Origin: Cristatella mucedo
Lineage: Eukaryota > Bryozoa > Phylactolaemata > Cristatellidae
Direction: 5' to 3'
DNA length: 64,000 nt
Assembly (NCBI GenBank): GCA_009760855.2
Contig: WPIO01000132.1
Span: forward strand, 64,001 to 128,000
The translations under genes and the position numbers were made by a program. Below the pieces are notes generated by a model that had not been told where the DNA came from, did not search any database, and saw only the letters and a list, made by a program, of their open reading frames with translations. Positions 46,340 through 57,379 of this stretch are shown piece after piece (position 1 is the first letter of the stretch; every line of letters begins with the position of its first letter).

Positions 46340-46800
46340 GAATGGCTTGATGAAACTAATTTTGTAAATCGCAGTTGGATCAAACTTCAAAAGAGCCGGA
46401 TCACTGACTGGGACTGGCCGATGGAGGACATTTGCATGAGCTTGCTCATGCAGAGTTTAAATGACACTATTTGCATCGACCGAAAACGCCGTTGTTTGCA
46501 ATATCTAATTAAAACCACAGCCCCGTACAATTTAACAATGGTTGGCAGTTCAGCAATGTAGGATCAATGAGGTTAGATGTTTGAGACCATTTGCACGAGC
46601 ATCCAAAATTGAATTACAATTTCCACGTAAACCTAAAAAATACTGCTGTCTCATATGCTACCAAAATGTACAGCTTTGCTTAACTGATTTGAAAATGCCT
46701 GGGTATAGCATTTTGCAAGATTCGGGTCACTGTCTGAGATCGGATTTTTAAGGACATTTCGAAGACCTTTACCCTAGTGCAAGCATGTTAAAAAGTCTGT
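46340..46800. other. No gene recognised
   Basis: Unassigned. It could be decayed 5' sequence of the LINE that follows. Confidence 0.4.
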
Positions 46801-46809
46801 CTAAACTTT

Positions 46810-48185
46810 GAACTCGGTTGTACATCTAACGGAGCCGAAACCACAGATATGGGGATTCTCTTTCGATAATGGCAGGTGTTTAGAAATTCCGGCCACTACT
46901 CACAAAAGCAACAGCAGGCCAAGAGAACTTGATCAATTTCTGCCCAGCCTCCCTTCTAACGTTCCTATAAAGACACTGGAAGCAGCTCATATATCAGAAC
47001 TTGACATCTAGCAAGTTCCATTCTGGTTTTAGAGTTAATCACTCAACAGAGTAAGCATTACTTCGGGTGTACAACGACTTCTTAGGATTGCAGACTTAGT
47101 CTCTTTGCTTGTTTTGCTCAAACGTTTCGGCAGCTTTTGATACTTTCGATCGCCAAGTCCATCTGGAGCGCTTCTCATCACGCCTGGGCATCGCTGGTGC
47201 GGCACCACTATGGTCCAGGTCCTATCTCAAGCAGGAGATTCCAGAGTATTGATGCAAGAAAGCAAAGATCATCCGATGGAAACACTATGGGATAACCAAG
47301 TGTGATTCAGTAATTGGAAAGGCTAACGCTCAAAACCGGCTCTACCAGCATATCTCCTGTTGAACCTGAACGAAGTCTGCCGTGTTCCAAAGTGACCTTT
47401 CATTGGACGGCCAAATCGGCTCCACCGCAGTCAAGCCTGCCTACTTTCAGCTACATAACATTGCTAAAATTCGGGCTGGTTTAGACAGGGATACCACATC
47501 TAAAATTGGTCCATGCATTTGTGACATCCCGTCTTGACTTCTGTAACTCACTGCTGGCATGTCTACAGGCCTGTGAACTCAGGTGCTTACAGCAGGTACA
47601 AAACTCTGCAGCTAGGCTTGTCTGACGTGAGCGTCACAGTTGCCACATCACATCACGTCTCACTGACCTGAACAGGCTCCCAGTCAAGCAACGCATCGAC
47701 TTCAAGACTGTCACTCATTTCTAGGTCTCTTCAATCTTTGTCTCCAGTTTAGCAATCAAATCAATTTCCCTCACCAGGCTAAGTATCGTACCCTCTGCTT
47801 TTCTGAATCTAATCGTTTAGCTACTCTACTTATGTACCTTAAATCCTATGGAGGCCGTGCCTTTAGTTTACACGCTCCCAAACCTTGGAACTCGCTTCCG
47901 ACTAGCATCACAACACCTCTTGACTTGATGTTTAATAAGCTAAACCACCTGTGTATTTAGTGGGTCCTTGTGACTCGTCCTTTGTGTGCTTATGGGTGTT
48001 GACACAGTGCCTGTGCATGTTACATCTCACTATGTTATGCGCCATAACATGGCGAATGTTACCCGTAATCATTTTGGTCATGCTTCCTTTACAGCATCTG
48101 TGAAGTGCCTAGAAAGAGAATGAGTGACATTAATGAGTGACACACTCTGATGACTCTATACAAACATATTATTATTATTATTAGA
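46810..48185 (+). mobile_element. Longest LINE family 1 copy (partial reverse transcriptase and 3' UTR)
   Basis: The plus-strand frames give SKFHSGFRVNHSTE (47,010-47,052), then SAAFDTFDRQVHLERLSSRL (about 47,125-47,185) and AGAAPLWSRSYLKQ. These are the SGFRxxHSTETALL and LSAAFDTVDH landmarks of L2/CR1-type reverse transcriptases. The thumb region and RLDFCNSLLAGL-like segment follow at 47,500-47,570, and the 3' UTR plus (ATT)n at 47,940-48,185. Stops and frameshifts show it is dead. Confidence 0.82.
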
Positions 48186-48189
48186 GATC

Positions 48190-48610
48190 AGAGCCATCAC
48201 CCTACCTCCTCGGCTAAGACCCAGGGCAAGGCCATCGGAGACCAAGAGAAGGATGCGTTGGATAGTTTTTAATTATATCATCAAGCAAACTTGAACTAGT
48301 GTGTAAGTGTAGATGGTTAAAGCAGACCCGATTGCTATTGATCAGCACAAGTTAGCCAAGAATTAGTAGTCTTTCGTTCAGGTACATTCCTAATTCTGGA
48401 TGATATTGATTTAGTAATATGCAGTGAATCATTTTAAGATTTTTGCTGTAATTATAGTATTTATATAATCTGCCTTTCTGCATTTAAACTCACATAGACT
48501 CTCTTTCCCACTAGTCAGCTCTGGCTAGCTAATCAGTGGAGACTTCCATAATCCGGATGAATTGTTGTTACTGATAGCCACTACACGATATATACTGAAA
48601 TATGATAGAC
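48190..48610. other. No gene recognised
   Basis: AT-rich and unassigned. Confidence 0.5.
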
Positions 48611-48639
48611 CAGTCACTGCTGCATCTTACTGACTCGTC

Positions 48640-48912
48640 CTGCATCCAATGCAATGCGTAGTGGGTCCCTGTGATTTGTCCTTGATGTGCTTATGCGTGC
48701 TGACACTGTGCATGCTGCCACTAACCACATTTGCATGCTGACCCTGTGCATGTCACCCATAACCATATTATTCATTTCGTTTGTTTTTTCAAGCATGATT
48801 TTACTTACCATTCAATTGCATTTCACTTTACAGCAAATGTAAAGCGCCTAGAGAGAGATTAAGTTCTCTGAGGGCGCTTTATCAAGTGAATTATTATTAT
48901 TATTATTATTAT
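48640..48912 (+). mobile_element. LINE family 1 3' end, well preserved
   Basis: 3' UTR, hairpin 'AAGCGCCTAGAGAGAGATTA...GAGGGCGCTTTATCAAGTG' and (ATT)n. Nearly a complement of the copy at 15,558, so probably a recent insertion. Confidence 0.9.
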
Positions 48913-48914
48913 AT

Positions 48915-49325
48915 TAGGCACATTAATAACCCACAACAGTCCAAGTGAGGAGAGCTTAATACATCTAGAGATAGCCTCACAGCTAAATTTGTCAACTGAT
49001 TTAAATGAAAAATTAAAATGAACTTTTTGTGGACAGTATGACATTACAATCTGTTAGCAATAATCTCAATCTTTAAGAATTTTAATAAATTCTCCATCTC
49101 AGGCCAACACAGTATAAGGAAATATCTTCCTACGCTGAAGAATCACAGAAAAATAAGGTTTGTGGTTCTCATTTTGTTATTGGTTGCCAAGTAATACATC
49201 AAGAGTCTGATTTCACACCAGTGTCCAGATAGTGGGCAAAAGTGGTTTAGAATGCTAAGGCCAGTCAATCAACAGCTTCAAAACATATGGCTACCAACAG
49301 ACAATTCATATTTCCATGCATGAAA
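48915..49325. other. No gene recognised; 3' flank of the TMEM53-like gene
   Basis: AT-rich sequence with no recognisable features. Confidence 0.5.
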
Positions 49326-49330
49326 GCAAA

Positions 49331-49336
49331 TTTATT
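49331..49336 (-). terminator. Poly(A) signal of the TMEM53-like gene
   Basis: AATAAA on the minus strand, about 185 bases after the stop codon. Confidence 0.6.
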
Positions 49337-49518
49337 TTACAGCAACAAAACGATCCTTCTAAAGCCGGATTCATGCCAATTGTTGTCGCCAATGCAAACG
49401 TATGCAATAAATGAAGGGGGAAGCATTCTTTGACATTCAAGCAACTTCATTACGGTATGCAAATATAATGTGCTTGTCCTGGCAGTGAAGATTCGCAATA
49501 TGTCAGTATTAGCTTGCA

Positions 49519-50313
49519 TCAAAGCTTAGAAAGTGGTTTGGCAGCAGCAGCACCGCAAGACGAGAGGAATGCATCTAAAGTGGCTTCGTACTCTTTTGGA
49601 TGTGCGGCTAAATGTGCAGCATGTTTCGACTCACTCCAGCACTTGCTAGTAACAGTGTGACCAGCTCTTATTTGATGATCAATGAGACTTCGCATGCTTT
49701 CGGGGTCGGCCATGTGGTCGTTGAGGCAGTGGAAGTACATCATTGGAGCTCTATGCATGGGGTTATCGAAAAAAGCCCTGATGCACTTATCATACACTCT
49801 TGTCGTCCATGGCCGAGTGAGTCGAAAATATGCCATCGCCGAAGTATAGATTGCTTTCTGCACGAGTACGTTATTCGATGCAGCAACCGCTGAGCCAGTA
49901 GCCATTCGTTCTAGGCCACCCAAAGTGATACTATCAAAGATCTGTCCGACCGTGCGCTCTGCAATGTCTGCATAGCGATTTGGCGTATTCAGCATCTCGA
50001 GCAGCAAGACCGAATATAGATATGACCCTAACGAGAAGCTGTGAAAGAGAAGCTTCTGGTCGCGAGGAATCTGATTTCGTAAATAATCGACTAGATCGGT
50101 CACGAATGGCACTGCCAAGCTGGGCCAGAAGAAGCATTTGGGCTCGATCTTGACAGTGACAACACTGTGGCAGCGGTCGTGGTATAGCTTGCAGTACTTC
50201 TCGACGTGTGACGGCTTGGCCCAAAGCCAAGGCAGCAGCACCACCAAGGGGCTTGTCTGAGCTCCACGCATCGAGCAAGGGAGGTAGGCGATCTGATTTC
50301 TTGAGCCAGTCAT
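49519..50313 (-). CDS. TMEM53-like protein, DUF829 alpha/beta-hydrolase fold
   Basis: A single uninterrupted frame of 264 residues from ATG at 50,313. An upstream GTG in frame was not used as the start; the next in-frame stop lies near 50,393 and no ATG precedes. The whole length matches the TMEM53/DUF829 family. It opens with a beta strand and WLWAKPSHVEKYCKLY (residues 29-44). The nucleophile-elbow motif HSFSLGSYLY has S94, D199 lies in YFHCLNDHMADPE, and H231 is in SKHAAHLAAHPKEY; together these give a Ser-Asp-His arrangement. Vertebrate TMEM53 (NET4) is a nuclear-envelope protein reported to restrain BMP-SMAD signalling; catalytic activity has not been shown for it. Length is near the usual 270-280. 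No intron is present, unlike most animal TMEM53 genes, so this could be a retrocopy that acquired a promoter or a lineage that lost introns. The frame is intact and probably functional. Confidence 0.9.
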   Translation of the reverse strand: MTGSRNQIAYLPCSMRGAQTSPLVVLLPWLWAKPSHVEKYCKLYHDRCHSVVTVKIEPKCFFWPSLAVPFVTDLVDYLRNQIPRDQKLLFHSFSLGSYLYSVLLLEMLNTPNRYADIAERTVGQIFDSITLGGLERMATGSAVAASNNVLVQKAIYTSAMAYFRLTRPWTTRVYDKCIRAFFDNPMHRAPMMYFHCLNDHMADPESMRSLIDHQIRAGHTVTSKCWSESKHAAHLAAHPKEYEATLDAFLSSCGAAAAKPLSKL

Positions 50314-50360
50314 CGTCACACCGATCGATAGATATGTACAGCTGAGAATTAAAACACACT

Positions 50361-50393
50361 GCTGATGTAGTGCTATTGTAAGGCGTACTTATA
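50361..50393 (-). promoter_or_regulatory. Core promoter of the TMEM53-like gene (TATA and initiator)
   Basis: TATAAGT starts at 50,393 on the minus strand and CATCAGC (initiator TCAGC, A at 50,363) lies 30 bases downstream, which is canonical spacing. This would leave a 5' UTR of about 50 bases. Confidence 0.6.
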
Positions 50394-50409
50394 GATACTA
50401 GCAAAGATC

Positions 50410-51490
50410 AAGTCTAGCTTCTATAAGAACATAGTGGAATCACAGATACATAATTCTAAAAATGTGGATACCAACCATCCACCAATTAACACAACCAAGT
50501 CAGCAACCATACCTAGTGATCCTTAAACTGATGTGGATGACAATTTCAAAAGCTTTTGAAAGAAGGATAGACAAAATCGAATTCATCACCAAGGTAACAT
50601 CCTCCTTGAGTCCCAAGCCTTCGTTCGTTGCTCCACATTAATGTCCACCTTCAAGACTGCCCCTGCTACACTCATCTCGAAGCATATCTCCAAATCTAAG
50701 CAGAATTCTAGCCCTTTACCCCCCCATTACCCCTTTGCATTCGTTCGTTCAGATCTCTTTCGAAGATGCCTACATTTACTGGTGCCCTGAATAGCCGACA
50801 CACAGTAAATCTGGCGTTGGCCTCAGGTTCTGCTCTTGAATGTTCCAAAAAGAGGCTGTCATTGGGCAACTCCTAACGAAGCCGACAATACAACTCGACT
50901 AAATCAAGTTCTGTCCAGTCTCCATTTTACCGTCCCTATGAAAAAACTGCAAAAAGAAGTCTGATCGTCCAATCAAGATAATTATAACAATAATACGTCG
51001 TGGGTATAATACCATACGGGAACCAAATCTCTATCCGGGTGCTTTAGATCTCATAAGCAAGCACATCAGCAAGTGAAGCAACAACCAAGGCTTAATAATG
51101 CAGAAGGTATTATGCTCAGACAAGCATGCAAAAGCAGGCAAGAACACACTTGGTATGACCATTTAGTAGGACGAAAGCTTTGTAATATGCACTTCATTCA
51201 TTCATTCATTCATCATTCACAGGTAAGCAAACAAAGCACACATTAACAAAAGAAGACACGTTCACTGGGCCAAAGGAAAATCCGGGTGGGGGGAGGGTGC
51301 ATCTGTAGGAGAGACACACAAAGCAGAGGCAAAGCAGGTGGAAATAAAAGCCGGAAGCCAGTTCAAGGCTCCCAGTGCATACAAACAGAAGGTCCTTCGT
51401 GGGGAAAGTTGAACACTTACATCCAAACTTTAAACCTAACAAGCAAGTTCCAGTTAAGCTTTACAGTAAATCATGCTAATCACCTGTAGG
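50410..51490. other. No gene recognised; decayed repeat fragments
   Basis: Around 50,880-50,970 a frame resembling LNQVLSSLHFTVPMKKLQKE matches a LINE fragment near 46,925-46,985. Around 51,040-51,100 'GGAACCAAATCTCTATCCGG' resembles the SINE-B tail. (CATT)n lies at about 51,195-51,214. Confidence 0.5.
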
Positions 51491-51494
51491 CTAG

Positions 51495-51640
51495 GGGCGC
51501 TCACACTTCACGACACAGGTCGTGGGGTCGACTTCCCAAGCACACAATCCTTTATTGCATGCAGCAAGCCTGGGTGATAACCACGAAGGCTTAACTGTCA
51601 CCATAAGGGCTAATGAATCAGCTGGCCTTAAATATATCTT
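51495..51640 (+). mobile_element. Diverged SINE-A-like copy
   Basis: 'CAGGTCGTGGGGTCGACTTCCC' as B box, then 'GGGTGATAACCACGAAGGCT' and a tail 'AATGAATCAGCTGGCC'. Confidence 0.55.
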
Positions 51641-51649
51641 TTTGTTTTT

Positions 51650-52130
51650 AATTTGAAGAGTAAGCGCTACTGCCAGTGTATAAAGACCTTCCCAGAAAGC
51701 CCGAATTAGCCAGTCTGCTTTTAGGTTGTATATGAATGTTTGATCCTTACTCCTAATATTACCATCATTATGATAATGTACATGCCAATATGCAATTTTA
51801 GGAATACATTGTCAGCATTTTAGCAAGCATAACCTATAAAAATACCCAATGTACTAGATATGAAGGCAAGTACTGAAGTGGAGGGCCGAAGCCGTAGTGA
51901 AGGCAGTTGTATGTAAAGCCTTCGAAATCCATCTTAGACTTCGAATCCTGAAAGATAAGACCTGTATGCTGGATAGATTCCTCGTCAAAAAGTTAGACTA
52001 GATCAGGGAGTTCATTCCTAAGGTGGAGCATCCGCTCTGGAATCCTGTCCATTGAGTCCGTGCACTACCTCAATGTCGACATTCAAGGAGGCCACGAGTG
52101 ACCTCATCCTGTAGTTTATCTCCGCATAAG
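51650..52130. other. No gene recognised
   Basis: Unassigned AT-rich sequence. Confidence 0.5.
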
Positions 52131-52137
52131 AAAAATA

Positions 52138-52285
52138 ATACTAGCTGATTCAACAGCCTCTTTTGTATGGCAACAGAAGAGCCTCTATGACTATCATCAC
52201 CACTTGCAGTGACACTAAAGGATCGCCCAACTCAGGATTCGAAACCAAGTCCTCTGGACCGAGGTCGAGAAAAGCAATGAATACT
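52138..52285 (-). mobile_element. SINE-A copy, reversed
   Basis: 'ACTAGCTGATTCAACAGCCTC' tail and 'AGGATTCGAAACCAAGTCCTC' B box. The head is truncated. Confidence 0.82.
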
Positions 52286-52449
52286 GAATAGAATTTCAAA
52301 AAATATGTACTACAGTCAAAAGAGTGGTGTGGCAGGCACCTGCACATTTATGACCCGGCGATCGTAGTCAAAAATAAACTTAAAAGGCAAAGAAAAATGT
52401 CCTCCGTGAGAGAACAGATACATCAGCAAGCAAATTAGTGACTTAAAAT

Positions 52450-52690
52450 GAGTGATCCGACATACAACTCGGAGAGCAGTGGACAAGAGTGCTTGCACCG
52501 GCCACAGCGGTACTTCGTGACTATGGACAACTCTTTGGAGGACCACTGTTCCCATATGAGGATGGCTGAGACTGGCATATCACTGCCTGGCACAATCGGC
52601 TAAGCACGAATGAGGCCAAGCCGTAACAAGCCTTGTGGGTCAGAATTAAGATTTAGGCTCAGTATGATCTGCTGACCAAACAGTAGAAAC
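52450..52690 (-). mobile_element. LINE family 2 fragment, reversed
   Basis: The minus strand carries 'CTGACCCACAAGGCTTGTTA' and 'GGCTTGGCCTCATTCGTGCT', aligning with the LTHKGRHGLAPSYLAEL-coding segment at 31,040-31,090. Confidence 0.6.
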
Positions 52691-52851
52691 TGTACCTGCT
52701 GCAGCAAATTATACCCACAACTGAATTTCTTGGATCTACTTGCCGATCTAGCAGCCACATTTAGTAAAAACTAAAGAAGCCAAGTGGTTGTTATTGGCAG
52801 CCCTGCCAATAACAAATTACAGCAGTACAGTCTAGACAAAACGAAGAAGCT

Positions 52852-53035
52852 AAAAAAAAAATCCTAGCTGATTAAACAGCCTCTTTTTGTATAGCGACAG
52901 AAGAGCCTTTACGGCTATCACCACCGCTTGCAGTGGCGATAAAGAATCGCCCACCGCAGGAATCGAACCCACGACCTCGGGACCGAGGTCGTGAAAGCAA
53001 CCGCCTTACCTAGTGTGCCATTTAGCCAGCAATCG
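52852..53035 (-). mobile_element. SINE-A copy, reversed, best preserved
   Basis: Poly(A) is followed by the complete reversed tail, body, B box (GTGGGTTCGATTCC on minus), GACCTCGGTCCCGAGGTC stem and A-box-like TGGCACACTAGGTAAGGCGG. This is the best in-window consensus for the family. Confidence 0.92.
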
Positions 53036-53044
53036 CGGTGATGG

Positions 53045-54878
53045 TCCACGGTCATGGGCAGGGATTGAGCATGATGACGACCTCCGAAAACAGTCTTTAA
53101 AAAAAAGTTTAAACGTCAATAAATCGTCAAGTTGACACATAAATATCGAGTAATAGATGATGGTCAGCCGGCTGAACCACAAACTTAAAGAGCCAAGCTC
53201 CTTACGTGCGAAATGTCCCATGAGGATTCCAGTTGGACAATCGGCCAGTGTGAAGCCTTCAACGAATGCCTTGAACAGCTATCGAAACTGGGCGCTAATG
53301 CGAAGTCCGTGGGCGCAGCCGTTCTACAGCGCTATGACTGAGCTGTGCTGTGAGCTGGCTATAATTCGGGAAGCCCAGCTGAGACAGCCGCCACTACCTG
53401 CCAAATGCAAAGCCCCAGGCGGGTGGTTGCACATCCTGGTCAGGAATGAGCCGGCAGGTAAGAGCATTGGGCGTTGCTGGGAGTGCTGGGGTCTAGCAAG
53501 TGCGCAGACTGTAGTTAGCCGATGCTACTAGGATGGCTAACGCGGGCTGTGAGAGCATGACTAGTGAGCAGGGAACCGGACGTCGTGCCATGGCCGCTAC
53601 CATGATAACGCCGAGTCACAGCGCAACAAGCCACGATCAAGCGGTGCCGCGGCGGCGACCGGAATAACTGAGCACTTACAGAGGCTCAGAGGACAGCTCC
53701 TGCGAGGACAAGCTATCGCAGTTACCCTATAGAGGTCCCTGTACGGGATTCGCTGTGCGATTCGCTTGGGGGGACGGGTCGCTTCCTGCCCCACCCGCCC
53801 CGCTCCGTCGACACGGCGGCAAAATCAGTGAATGCATGCCGCCAGCATACATCGGCCAGAAGCAGAACTAACGAGCACTTAGGGCTATTCTCGGGGAATG
53901 ATTCTTGCTTACCTCTCGCACACCGCGGGGGCAGGCTTTTCCGGCTAACCTTTGAACGACCTCGTACCAGCTGACTGCGGGTGCTTGAACAACCGTACCT
54001 AGTACATACTTGGAATTATTGAGAAAAATTGTCTGAAAACATTGCAATCATCCTGCTGCTGGACGGCCTCACGCTCGAACAAGCACATCGCCAAAAACGA
54101 CAAGGCCACGCCCTGGCGCATCCTAATATCACGTGATCATCGCCGCCCAGCTCAGCTGCCAGACTCTTTGCTAGCGAATTGGTGGTCGGCACTAATGATT
54201 TTGGTTAATATGATCTCAGGCGCGCGTGCACATACAGAGCCATTTTCGTTGGAACAGTTAGTACTGACTAGATGTAGTGGAACTGATATGCGTTGCCACC
54301 TCCCCCCCCCCCGAGCGCGGCCTCCACGACTCGGTACTTTCGGCTCTAGTACAGCTACAAGTTCCTAACAATATGCTGTACTTATGCCGCTTAATATTGC
54401 CAAACCGGTCGTAAAACTGATATGAAAATAGCGATAGATTCTGCTTCAGCTGTGATACACACAAAATTAGACGCTCACGCAAAAACAGTGTGCCGGACTG
54501 TTCCCACGAAATCAGCACACAATATCCCAACGGTACTCGGCATAGAGTCTAAATCACGCCTGCCCCTGCGAGCTGAATTCCGCTTCCTGCCCATGCTTTG
54601 ATTGAAATTCGGCTGGTTACAAATAGCTCACAATAGCTCACCGTCGTCTCGCTGTAGACGGCCATCAAAGAAGCACAGCAGCGGGAATACGGTTTAAGTC
54701 AGCCCGAGCAGCCAGGACCCCTCGGCGGAGCTTAGACGACTCTCGTCCATGCTTTTTCTCGGCCGAGCCTAATGCGTTTTTTGCCCCCTTCTGGAGCGGC
54801 GGCGACCGGGCGGCAAGCCGATCGTACCTTAGTAACGGGGGCTTCTTCGGAGGCACTAGCCGACAGTAATAATAACAA
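53045..54878. other. No gene recognised
   Basis: Chance ORFs up to 124 codons (53,157-53,531 +) without recognisable features. An 11-C run lies at 54,302-54,312. Confidence 0.45.
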
Positions 54879-54879
54879 A

Positions 54880-54958
54880 AATAATAATAACACGTTTGTA
54901 TAGCGCCCCCTAGAGAACTGAAGCTCTTTCTTGCACTTTACAAGCACTGTAGCCTCAA
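54880..54958 (-). mobile_element. LINE family 1 or SINE-B tail fragment, reversed
   Basis: 'AATAATAATAACACGTTTGTATAGCGCCCCCTAGAGAACT' is the hairpin end only. Confidence 0.6.
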
Positions 54959-55189
54959 GGAGGTCTGGTGGCTACAGTTTATTTTGTGGGGATGCCGGCA
55001 GCGTATTTTGCGACGGTCGCGACGCGAGTATACAATCCCTCTCCGAGCTTCGCACACGCCGTTTAGGCCAGAGCCGCACCGGGTCTGTCACCCTTTCCCA
55101 GTCTCAGCTGCCCTTGCGTCCAACCCTTCAAGTTATACCGAACACCATGTATTCAACTCATATGCATGCCCAACCGATAATACAATAAC

Positions 55190-55320
55190 ATAATCCAGTC
55201 GTAAAGCGCCCTAAAGGAAGGGAATCTCTATCCAGTTGCTGCATACATAAGCCGTAGGGGTCAAGCCCACGAACTCAGTCGCCATAGGCCATCATCTTGA
55301 CTCCTGGTCCAAACCAGGGT
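55190..55320 (-). mobile_element. SINE-B copy, reversed
   Basis: 'GTAAAGCGCCCTAAAGGAAGGGAATCTC' then 'AAGCCGTAGGGGTCAAGCCCACGAACTC'. The tail hairpin and B box are both visible. Confidence 0.7.
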
Positions 55321-55329
55321 CTCGGCCGT

Positions 55330-55975
55330 GTGCAGCTTCGTCGACGGGTCCCGACCATCGGCCCTCGTCGTATCCGTATCCGTAGCCTAGCGAAGAGCCT
55401 ACCGCGACACCAGGATACGAGCTGGCAGCACACGAAGCCCTGAACTAGCGCGGGCAGCACTCGGCGCCGTCTTAAGCTATACTGAGGTCTTGCATAGGCG
55501 GAGGCTGCAGCATCTCCAAAGTCTCCGAGTCGAAGCTCTGGCTCAGGAGCGGCTCTGCACAGCGGCCGCCGTCGGGCACTATCGTCGATTGCGTGACGTC
55601 TTCCTTCGCGTGGGCGCACCATCTCAGTCTGCCTCTGCGTACAACGCAAAGGAATAGCTAGAAGGACAGGATTGAACGCTTGCGGTACGACTGACTGGGG
55701 CGGATACTCGTGAGAGAGAACGTGTGCAAGTGGAATGGCTGTACAGCTTGCTGCTTCAGACTATCGGACTTCAGACTCGGGCCTTGTTCGCCTATCTCCC
55801 TGAACCAATAATGCCTAGCCAAAGTATGAGACGTTAGTGTGGCAAGCTGTGTGCGTGCTTAGACATAATAGATCAATGACAACTAATCCTAGCTGAGACC
55901 CCAATAGACGGTGCTACTGAGAGCTGTCGCCGGATCGCGGTGGGAGGACCAACCAGCATGAGCCGTGAGGTCGCC
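55330..55975. other. No gene recognised
   Basis: A 124-codon minus-strand ORF (55,275-55,649), arginine-rich, overlaps the SINE and has no domain. Confidence 0.45.
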
Positions 55976-55980
55976 GCCCC

Positions 55981-56110
55981 TTAATAATAATAATAATAAT
56001 AAGTCACTTGATAAAGCGCCCTCAGAGAACTTAATCTCTCTCTAGGCGCTTTACATTTGCTGCAAAGTGAAATGCAATTAAATGGTAAATAAAATCATGC
56101 TTAAAAACCT
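55981..56110 (-). mobile_element. LINE family 1 terminal fragment, reversed
   Basis: (AAT)n, hairpin and about 60 bases of 3' UTR, cut off at 'AAATCATGCTTAAAAA'. Confidence 0.88.
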
Positions 56111-56114
56111 CCCA

Positions 56115-56286
56115 GGCCTTGCCGGATAGGCGATCGAGGATGAGCTGTACGCTTACTTATCATCCATGTGGGGCTAATCCAACAAGGGTTATTTAAGAGG
56201 ATCCGTTTGTAACCTTAAGAGAGAGGAGAGCGAGAAGAGAGAGGAGACAGAGGAGAGAGGAGAGAGGGGAGGGAGAGAGAGAGAGA

Positions 56287-56333
<47 letters not shown>

Positions 56334-57075
56334 AGCAGAGCTGAGAGCGCAGCGACAGAATATTATAGGCTCGGAACTAGGCGTGTAGGTTAGTAGTCGC
56401 GTGGCCGCTTTTGTGCGAGCCAAAACTAACGCGACCCAGGAAAATAAAGATGCCACAGGCTCCGGCTGTTGGTGGCCCTGGGCATTTTATGTGTATACAC
56501 GTTTGTATTTGTTTGTGTGCACACGTAGATCTCGAATCGACACTAGGCAGGAGTCGCGTGAAGGCCGAAGCTAATCGAGGGTGCACAGGGAATCTGTAAA
56601 GGTAATCGTAGGCTCTACAGAGCGGCTCGAGACATCAGATATCTGAAGGCTGAATACGTCACCAGCTACAGCGACGGAGAGAAGGCAGAGGGAATCGCTA
56701 TACTACAAGCTTACGGCAAACGCTTCGATATTCTGAGGCAGAGAATCAGCGACTGTTCGCGAGACTGAGGCGGAGGCAGATGAAATATGTGAACCTATCG
56801 TGCCGATGCACAGCGGCATGTGAGGTCTGTCCGTCAAGGAAGAGTTCGAGGCCCGATCGGCAGCAGAGCGCGTCGTAGCGTACTGGCATTTCAAGAGGCA
56901 GGAGGTTCGAGCCAGGGAGGAAAGCTAAAGAGAGGATGAGACATGTGAAGTCGATGCAACATATGGGGCCTCAAACGGTGTGCTCGATCGCGAGTTGAAC
57001 ATCACTCCGCTCTGCAACGTAACGGGCGGAGCTTTCAGTCATCGGCTTGACAAGTTCGAAATGCAGGTCACAGTG
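56115..57075. other. No gene recognised; GA-rich array
   Basis: GA/GGA-rich tract at 56,215-56,335. The rest is unassigned. Confidence 0.5.
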
Positions 57076-57079
57076 TTTG

Positions 57080-57218
57080 TGAGCAGGGAGGGCATTTCGA
57101 GGTCGTGGGTTCAAATACTTCGGTGGGCAATCCTTTATCGCCGCTGCAAGCGGTGGTGATGGCCGTAAAGGCTCTTCTGTTGCTATACAAAAGAGGCTGT
57201 TAAATTAGCTAGTATTCG
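57080..57218 (+). mobile_element. SINE-A copy, 5' part decayed
   Basis: B box GTGGGTTCAAATAC, body 'GCCGCTGCAAGCGGTGGTGA', tail 'TGCTATACAAAAGAGGCTGT' and 'TAAATTAGCTAGTATT'. Confidence 0.85.
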
Positions 57219-57256
57219 TTTACTTATTTCACTAGTACTCAGCCTTGGCACAACGA

Positions 57257-57280
57257 TCAGCAGCAGGAGCAGCAGCAGCA

Positions 57281-57340
<60 letters not shown>

Positions 57341-57375
57341 CCTGTAGTGCCGCCGCCGCTGCTGCTGCTGCTGCG
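57257..57375. repeat. (CAG)n followed by (CTG)n, inverted triplet arrays
   Basis: About 27 CAG triplets (57,257-57,340) are followed by a CTGTAGTGCCGCCGC spacer and five CTG triplets, giving a potential CAG/CTG hairpin. The ORFs over it are homopolymer artefacts. Confidence 0.93.
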
Positions 57376-57379
57376 GCAA

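Noticed and set aside
52852-53035. Possible tRNA gene from the A-box and B-box motifs
   Set aside because: It does not fold into a complete cloverleaf. The same sequence recurs about ten times with a conserved non-tRNA body and tail, so it is a tRNA-derived SINE.
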